Made by a program: the position numbers and the translations under genes. Below the pieces are notes generated by a model. The model searched no databases. It worked only from the letters and a program-made list of their open reading frames with translations, and was not told where the DNA came from. 64,000 bases of DNA from Symbiodinium natans (Eukaryota; Sar; Dinophyceae; Suessiales; Symbiodiniaceae), in NCBI GenBank assembly GCA_905221605.1, contig CAJNDS010001191.1, positions 648,644 through 712,643 of the forward strand. The letters run 5' to 3'. Each line of letters starts with the position of its first letter. Positions within the stretch are counted from its first letter, which is position 1. Positions 59,053-64,000 of the stretch are shown here, piece by piece.

Positions 59053-59464
59053 GTTTTGGGTGGGTTCATAGGGTTCATAGGGTTCATAGGGTTCACGGTT
59101 CGAGTTAATTCGCAATCCTGAGCCCTCAGCCGCAAACGTCCTATGAGGCTTGAAGGCTACGGATAGCTTCAAGTAGGTTTCAAACAGAGTTTCACAGATC
59201 TGCCTTTCTTGGTAAGTACCCCCGAACCTTCAACAGTAGACCCCCCAAAAAGCCCTAAGCCATTCAGATCAAGGGATTCAGGCTCGGACCCCTAAGGTTG
59301 TGCCCGGAAATGTTCCCCTTAATCTACTCCTACTATGGCCCAAAAATTCCCTCAGGGATCCTTCAACAGGGACCCCATAACCCAAGGGTGCAACCTTAAG
59401 GGTCCAAGGTAGAACCCCTAGATTAAAGACCACGCCCGAAACTGAAACCGTGAACCCACATCAG

Positions 59465-59539
59465 GAGATCGATGACGAAGCCGCACTTTGGCTGCTCCAT
59501 CAGCATCTCAACGCCTCTCCCACCCTGGAGGCCTGCAAA
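59465..59539 (+). CDS. candidate internal exon
   Basis: Acceptor cacatcag ends at 59464. EIDDEAALWLLHQHLNASPT LEACK, 25 codons in phase, ending at GTTTTTT. Confidence 0.47.
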
Positions 59540-59707
59540 GTTTTTTTTTTTTTTTTTTTTGGGGGGGGGGGGTTGCTTCAGGCTTTTGGGTGTTGCGGGT
59601 TTAGGGTGTAGGGTTAGTGCTGTGGATGTGGGGTATTCTGGGAGTAATTAGGGTGGTGTACGTCCAAGTATCTTAGGTCTGTGGAGATTATGCAGTAGCA
59701 TGCGAAG

Positions 59708-60020
59708 CCAGCAGAGCAGCAACTTCTACGTAAGGGCGTCCCGTGTTGAAAAAAGACAAGGGGAAAGCCACGCAAACGTTCTTGGACAAAAACCACAGCG
59801 GGCTCAGTTGCAAGACCCTGACACCCCATATGCTTCGCGTCCTCCAATATTCTAATCCCCTTGCAATCCCAAAGGTTAACCTTTAAATCCCCCAGGTTAC
59901 TGGACAACTGGGATAGTAAAGAGCCCCAAATGCCTGGAGGCGGACATCGTGTTTGTGACCGGCTCCCCTTTAGAGCGAGCCACGAGATGGGCTCCTCGGC
60001 CGAATGCCGGGGGGGGGGGG
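59708..60020 (+). CDS. three possible short exons
   Basis: 59708-59729 (PAEQQLL, then GTAAGG); 59799-59855 (acceptor aaccacag; RAQLQDPDTPYASRPPIF, stop); 59940-60020 (acceptor cctggag; ADIVFVTGSPLERATRWAPR PNAG, into poly-G). Confidence 0.35.
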
Positions 60021-60189
60021 GTCTCTAAGGCTAAGGGCCCTAAAAGGCCCTGTAAAATGAGCCATGCTGTGGATTTGTTCGATAATTTGGGGCCCCAGGG
60101 TTTGCTTAGCTAAAGAGCCCGGTAAGTTCAGTCAGGGACGGTTGAGGGGGATACTTATTCAGGGCCTGGGGCTGTTTGACGGCTTGCAG

Positions 60190-60267
60190 GATGTGCCACA
60201 GGCTTTTGTACAGCTCAAGTTAAAGCTGACGTACATCATGAAGCATGGAAGAGATCCTAAGAAGTGA
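60190..60267 (+). CDS. candidate 3'-terminal exon
   Basis: Acceptor cggcttgcag ends at 60189. DVPQAFVQLKLKLTYIMKHG RDPKK, stop TGA 60265. Confidence 0.43.
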   Translation, partial: DVPQAFVQLKLKLTYIMKHGRDPKK

Positions 60268-60485
60268 TAGTGAGCTCCGGAACCTTCGGCGTTAAGACGT
60301 GTATGGTTGTCCTCTGTTTCGCAGGTCCCCAAAGCTCCGAAACCCTAACCCAAGCTGAAGCCGATGCTTGGCAACTCTAGGCAGCTCGACCCTCAACTGG
60401 CGATTTATTTATTTATTTATATATATATATATATACATTTATTTATTTATTTATATATTCATTTAAATAATTATGTACAGTACTG

Positions 60486-60518
60486 TACCTCATTCCCTCA
60501 TTCCCTACTAAGAACCAG
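60486..60518. mobile_element. MITE family B, right end
   Basis: acctcattccctcattccct actaagaaccag. The left half is absent and is replaced by AT-rich DNA (60404-60475). Confidence 0.65.
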
Positions 60519-60535
60519 GGGGTCAATCCTGGCAG

Positions 60536-60625
60536 CTGAGGCACAAGTCTTGAACTCCCTGCCAGAGAACCATGTCCTCACCGAGAGGATCCAGTACTAT
60601 GTGGGGCCAACGACTTCTAGGCTCG
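60536..60625 (+). CDS. candidate internal exon
   Basis: Acceptor atcctggcag ends at 60535. EAQVLNSLPENHVLTERIQY, then YVGPTTSRL, ending at GTGTAGGG beside degenerate telomeric repeat. Confidence 0.47.
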
Positions 60626-60711
60626 GTGTAGGGTTTGGGGGGTTTAGGGTTTAGGTTAGGGTTTAGGGTTAGGGGTGTAGGGTTTAGGGTTTAGGGTTTG
60701 GGGGCTTGCAG

Positions 60712-60925
60712 GGCTGAACCTTAGACTCTCGAATGCCTATAACTGCCTCTCCGGGTCTTCTGCCTTACTTGGAGTGCGCACGAACCCGTGAGACCTGCAC
60801 CTTGCAGCGTGAAGGCACATGCGGTACCGGATGATGGCCGATGCCGCCGAGTTGTTGAGTGCTGGCTTGGCCACGTTGATCAACAAGCCCTTTCTTGGAG
60901 GCGGATGGGGATGTTTGTCTTTTAA
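60712..60925 (+). CDS. candidate exons around a 20-nt gap
   Basis: 60712-60787 (acceptor gggcttgcag; LNLRLSNAYNCLSGSSALLG VRTN) and 60808-60925 (VKAHAVPDDGRCRRVVECWL, then GHVDQQALSWRRM ..., stop TAA 60923). The gap GTGAGACCTGCACCTTGCAG is GT-AG and the phases agree, but 20 nt is very short for an intron. Confidence 0.4.
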
Positions 60926-61029
60926 CGCCCTGAACCCTAAGCCTTAAACCCAAACCTACCCTAAGAATGGTGGTGGTCCGCGCTTGATGGCGGGGCGCAT
61001 AGGATGGCACCGCCCTATCTCTTCGCGAC

Positions 61030-61105
61030 ATGGCAAACCCCAAAGCCCAGCCCTTTGAAAGGCATTGGAGAGATGCTGAGGACCGGCAGCACCCTAAATC
61101 TCCAA
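61030..61105 (+). CDS. candidate exon starting at ATG
   Basis: MANPKAQPFERHWRDAEDRQ HPKSPNAK before a C-strand array. Could be a first coding exon; donor not visible. Confidence 0.43.
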
Positions 61106-61114
61106 ATGCAAAAA

Positions 61115-61198
61115 ACCCTAACTCTAAACCCTAAACCCTAAACCCTAAACCCTAAACCCTAAACCCTAAACCCTAAACCCTAAACCCTAAACCCTAAG
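61115..61198. repeat. interstitial telomeric array, C strand
   Basis: About 11 units ending in aagcag, the acceptor-like edge of the next island. Confidence 0.98.
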
Positions 61199-61201
61199 CA
61201 G

Positions 61202-61289
61202 AGCTTCTGGCCTGAACTGGGAGGTGAGTATGACGTGGTCCTGCAGATTTCGCCGATTTCAGGCCGTGAGCTGGGTTCAAGGTCTTATC
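61202..61289 (+). CDS. candidate internal exon, GA-type end
   Basis: SFWPELGGEYDVVLQISPIS, then GRELGSRSYR. It meets a G-strand array as GATTTAGGG, like the island ending at 37740. C-strand array upstream. Confidence 0.48.
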
Positions 61290-61383
61290 GATTTAGGGTT
61301 TAGGGTTTAGGGTTTTAGGGTTTAGGGTTTAGGGTTTAGGGTTTAGGGTTCCCCCGGGCCGTTATGTTTGATTTTTGGGAATC

Positions 61384-61492
61384 GAACATAAACTTTGTCA
61401 TGGTGGGGTAACATTTTGCATGTTTAAGGATACTTAAACTCAATAAGGAATAGACACGTGTTTTTTTAATACTATCCCAACCATGAACTAGT
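61384..61492. mobile_element. dispersed repeat family K
   Basis: ataaactttgtcatggtggg ... actatcccaaccatgaacta, second copy of 17873-17966. Confidence 0.65.
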
Positions 61493-61508
61493 TTGGAGGG
61501 CTTTGCAG

Positions 61509-61599
61509 AGCTGGATTGCTTCGGGATCCACAGTCTGTCGTTGCCTTCAGTCGTCTGCTTACTTAGGCTCCCTTCTGGGGCCCTCATTTGATCTGAGGG
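61509..61599 (+). CDS. candidate internal exon abutting MITE I
   Basis: Acceptor gctttgcag ends at 61508. SWIASGSTVCRCLQSSAYLG, then SLLGPSFDLR, ending at a GTAG supplied by the terminus of MITE I. Confidence 0.45.
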
Positions 61600-61733
61600 G
61601 TAGTTTCATGGGCCCTTAATATGGTCCCGAACCTCCGTTAAAGGGTTCTGATGTGCGGGCCCTGAATTTGTGGTATATAAGGGGCAAACAAGGGGTACCC
61701 TTTTAAGGGCCCATGAAACTACCCTTAGATTTG
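61599..61733. mobile_element. MITE family I, complete
   Basis: Terminal inverted repeats gggtagtttcatgggccctt / aagggcccatgaaactaccc, 135 bp, no ORF. Confidence 0.82.
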
Positions 61734-61842
61734 ATGGGTGCCGTACTATAGGGTTCTGTACCCAAAACGGGAACCTCGTTTGGAGAATTATCCCGCCCCT
61801 CCCTAAACCCTAAACCCTAAACCCTAAACCCTAATCTGCAAG

Positions 61843-61935
61843 GCTTCTCGTCGGATTTCGCGAACCCGCCGACCGGGCCCCTCGGAGCGCTGGCGCATGT
61901 GGTTCCAAGACCGGGTGCCAAAGGCCGAATTTGGG
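61843..61935 (+). CDS. candidate internal exon, Arg-rich
   Basis: Acceptor aatctgcaag ends at 61842, just after a C-strand array. ASRRISRTRRPGPSERWRMW, then FQDRVPKAEFG, 31 codons in phase, ending at GTTGAGG. Confidence 0.5.
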
Positions 61936-62053
61936 GTTGAGGGTTGAGGGGTTTTCGGGAGGATTTGGGGGTTTAGGGTTTAGGAGTTTTGTACAGGGTT
62001 TCGGGGTTTAGGTGGAGTTTGGGCTTGATGTTTCAAGTCTAGTGTGAGGTGAT

Positions 62054-62503
62054 ATGATATCATATGGATCTCTGCCCCATACTACATTGAAAAACGACTG
62101 CTCGTTAGATCAGAACAAGTGCAGCGCGCGGTCGACACGCGAGCTGTGCCCCCATTCGCCTTGTTTTGTGGATGGCCATGGCTTGCGCATCAGCCAACAC
62201 ATTATCCCTTGTAGCATGTTCGTGAACATTTCCGATCAACATAGTGCCAGTGGCAACTTCGCTCACAGGAGCTCACCTGAACCCGCTGCTGGAAACAACA
62301 TGAACCCACAGAAGGATCACTACATTTACTCCTCCATACTACTCTCATCGAATGCTTGGCTTTGCGAGCACTCTGCAAGGTCGGCCTCGGGCTCCTGGGA
62401 AATTTATGAACTGGCCATAAGAGTTTTTTTTGTCGGGGAGGGGGCTGGGCTAGTGGGGGACTATGCGCGGAATGTATTGGTTGACATTCTGACATTCGCC
62501 TGA
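62054..62503 (+). CDS. hypothetical ORF, 149 aa
   Basis: The longest + strand open frame apart from the duplicated pair, ATG 62054 to TGA 62501 and free of repeats. His/Ser/Cys-containing N-terminal half (LCPHSPCFVDGHGLRISQHI), hydrophobic C-terminus (IYELAIRVFFVGEGAGLVGD). A TGA lies just upstream of the ATG. It could be a small gene or a large terminal exon. An antisense frame of 97 codons overlaps and is less likely. Confidence 0.48.
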   Translation: MISYGSLPHTTLKNDCSLDQNKCSARSTRELCPHSPCFVDGHGLRISQHIIPCSMFVNISDQHSASGNFAHRSSPEPAAGNNMNPQKDHYIYSSILLSSNAWLCEHSARSASGSWEIYELAIRVFFVGEGAGLVGDYARNVLVDILTFA

Positions 62504-62539
62504 CCTCCCATCACCCGCCCACCCACGCAAGCACCACTT

Positions 62540-62625
62540 CGTTCGCTTGCACACACCCTCAGACATACATGTCACACCCTCGAACACATACAACAAGCAC
62601 ACGCCTTCACACATGCACGCACAAA
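62540..62625. repeat. CA-rich degenerate repeat
   Basis: Recurring cacac/acatacacgc motifs without clear period. Confidence 0.7.
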
Positions 62626-62691
62626 GGCATGTATTAGTCAGTCCGTTCGAAAACGCTCAGACTCCAGCATCTTGCTAGATTTCGACTAACC

Positions 62692-62721
62692 GCTAGAAAT
62701 CACATTCCGCGATTTCTAGCT
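62692..62721. other. 10-bp perfect inverted repeat
   Basis: gctagaaatc ... gatttctagc around a 9-10-nt spacer: a small hairpin. Role unknown. Confidence 0.6.
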
Positions 62722-62854
62722 GAGCATTAACAGACATGAGCAACGTAGCATAATGTCTCGCACATTGTGCGCTCTGTGCCTCGTCTGAGTTGGAAGGATA
62801 CAGCCGAACAAGCCATCGAAACAACACACACTGCAAGCAAAAGAAGGAACTTCA

Positions 62855-63097
62855 TTGAGCGTCACCTTGAGCGTCAAAATTTCAACACATTCCCTCAGCC
62901 GGCTTGCCCTGCCGCTTGCATTTGTTGCCGCCTTGGGCAGCTTGGTAGAATGGCTTCGCACAAAGCTACCAACGAATTGTACATCATGGGAGATGGTTAC
63001 GTCTGATCATCTCAAAGCTGTGGGGCTCTTAGAATCTCTCTGTCAACGCTCAGCGCTCACGCCGCCAAAGTTCGGCCGGGGCGGATCCGCGCCTTGA
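62855..63097 (+). CDS. possible 3'-terminal exon
   Basis: Open 80 codons to TGA. SLSRLALPLAFVAALGSLVE (possible membrane segment), then HLKAVGLLESLCQRSALTPP. A second frame is open to 63006; frame uncertain. Confidence 0.37.
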   Translation: MSVTLSVKISTHSLSRLALPLAFVAALGSLVEWLRTKLPTNCTSWEMVTSDHLKAVGLLESLCQRSALTPPKFGRGGSAP

Positions 63098-63327
63098 CAA
63101 AGATAAAGGCAAGCATGACTCGACACAGCAAGCGGACCTTGACACTCTGCGATGCACGCGCCTCACCAGCTCAAAGTCATCCAGGACTGGCAGCGTAGGG
63201 TTTCGCCGGGTTATGGGACATTTTCGGATCCGAGCAGTCGAGCCTTGGACCTCTCTGAGCCTTGGACCTTTCTGAGCCCCTAGGGAACTGGACACGAAAG
63301 GCATTTTCGAAGACCTATTCAGGTTGG

Positions 63328-63400
63328 GATGTTCCCCCTTACACTGACAGTCCTTAATAGGGTTCCCAGTGCCCCCTACTACAATCCCCATCAAGGACTG
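63328..63400. mobile_element. MITE family E, right end damaged
   Basis: gatgttcccccttacactga ... catcaaggactgttcgg; the terminal ggggaacatc is missing. Confidence 0.65.
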
Positions 63401-63481
63401 TTCGGTCACCCAATATTCAGGCAGTGTGTGGTCGGGTTGTCGGTGGTTTGCTCTTACAAGGCCCGGCGTGATGCCACCAGC

Positions 63482-63560
63482 AACCCTAAACCCTAAACCC
63501 TAAACCCTAAACCCTAAACCCTAAACCCTAAACCCTAAACCCTAAACCCTAAACCCTAAA
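63482..63560. repeat. interstitial telomeric array, C strand
   Basis: About 11 perfect units. Confidence 0.98.
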
Positions 63561-63596
63561 CAGACCGCCTGCCAAGCCTATGGTTTCAATCTCTAG

Positions 63597-63713
63597 CAGA
63601 GTGCAGGCTTGACCTACATCGTGGTCGGCGGGGAGGGTGCAACCAACTTCCCCCGGGACGAGCTGCACATAGGCTTCAAGAAGTACATGCAAGAGAGACT
63701 CGGACCTGCTGCT
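63597..63713 (+). CDS. candidate internal exon
   Basis: Acceptor tctctagcag ends near 63600, or gtgcag at 63611. LTYIVVGGEGATNFPRDELH, then IGFKKYMQERLGPAA, meeting a G-strand array. A C-strand array lies upstream. Glycine-rich strand followed by a helix; family not recognised. Confidence 0.5.
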
Positions 63714-63783
63714 TTAGGGTTTAGGGTTTAGGGTTTAGGGTTAAGGGTTAAGGCTTTGGGGTTTAGGGTTTAGGGTTTAGGGT
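63714..63783. repeat. interstitial telomeric array, G strand
   Basis: TTTAGGG units. 63790-64000 is unique DNA with a short inverted repeat (63835-63885) and no supported gene. Confidence 0.97.
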
Positions 63784-64000
63784 GTTGGGTTTGCAGTCGC
63801 CCAGAGGTCACATTGTCCTAGGCAGGATTGGGGGGGACTCTTAAAGGGGAGCCCGAACCCTTTTTTGGCTCTCCTAAATAGGGACCTTATTGAGAGGGTC
63901 TATATCCCCAAGCCCCACATGGGTATTGCCCCTGACTGTTATCATGGACGGATGGGAAGCAGCATTCCCACGCTACACATCTGAAGGCGACATGGTTTCG

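Noticed and set aside
62202-62495. 97-codon minus-strand ORF
   Set aside because: Antisense to the longer 149-codon + frame and less protein-like.
1-64000. True chromosome end (telomere)
   Set aside because: Arrays are internal, short, interrupted and present in both orientations; neither end of the window is a terminal array.

Overview
The window looks like nuclear DNA of a eukaryotic microbe whose telomere repeat is TTTAGGG/CCCTAAA. A dinoflagellate or another alveolate is the best guess (inference). The reasons are the plant/alveolate-type repeat, intermediate GC, very low gene density, short exon-like islands that mostly read on the + strand, and several islands that seem to end at non-GT (GA-type) donors. 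No spliced-leader relic, rRNA or convincing tRNA was seen, so the lineage is not proven. Nothing bacterial, plasmid-like or viral was recognised.

Layout. The whole 64 kb is a mosaic of three things. (1) Interstitial telomeric repeat (ITR) arrays occur about every 500-600 bp, in both orientations, from two units up to about 170 bp of perfect repeat, and with locally homogenised variants (TTTTAGGG, CCCCAAA, CCCTATAAA, CTTAGGG, CCCTGAA). (2) Several families of short inverted-repeat elements of about 80-200 bp without coding capacity (MITE-like, called A to N here) recur along the window, sometimes nested or cut by ITRs. (3) Between these lie islands of 40-250 bp of unique sequence, many of which look like exons. 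They often begin after a Py-rich AG and end where an ITR begins.

Genes. Only two long uninterrupted ORFs stand out: a duplicated intronless gene for a 209-aa protein at 29153-29782 and 40313-40942 (7 residue differences). It sits in a roughly 2-kb segmental duplication whose flanks carry different ITRs in each copy. All other CDS entries are candidate exons called by eye from an open frame plus AG/GT signals. A 20-codon stretch is open by chance about 38% of the time per frame, so single short exons are weak and their frames are often ambiguous. I trust the ensemble more than any one of them. Gene boundaries and splicing order could not be set without transcripts, and no product was recognised with certainty.

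Most interesting: a 1.65-kb segment bounded by same-orientation telomeric arrays that splits a MITE precisely with a 3-bp duplication (5408-7059); ITRs lying inside other MITEs; paralogous flanks that have gained, lost or inverted ITRs since duplication; and ITR edges that supply splice-signal-like motifs. Together these suggest that telomeric DNA is an actively turning-over, possibly intron-associated, element in this genome.
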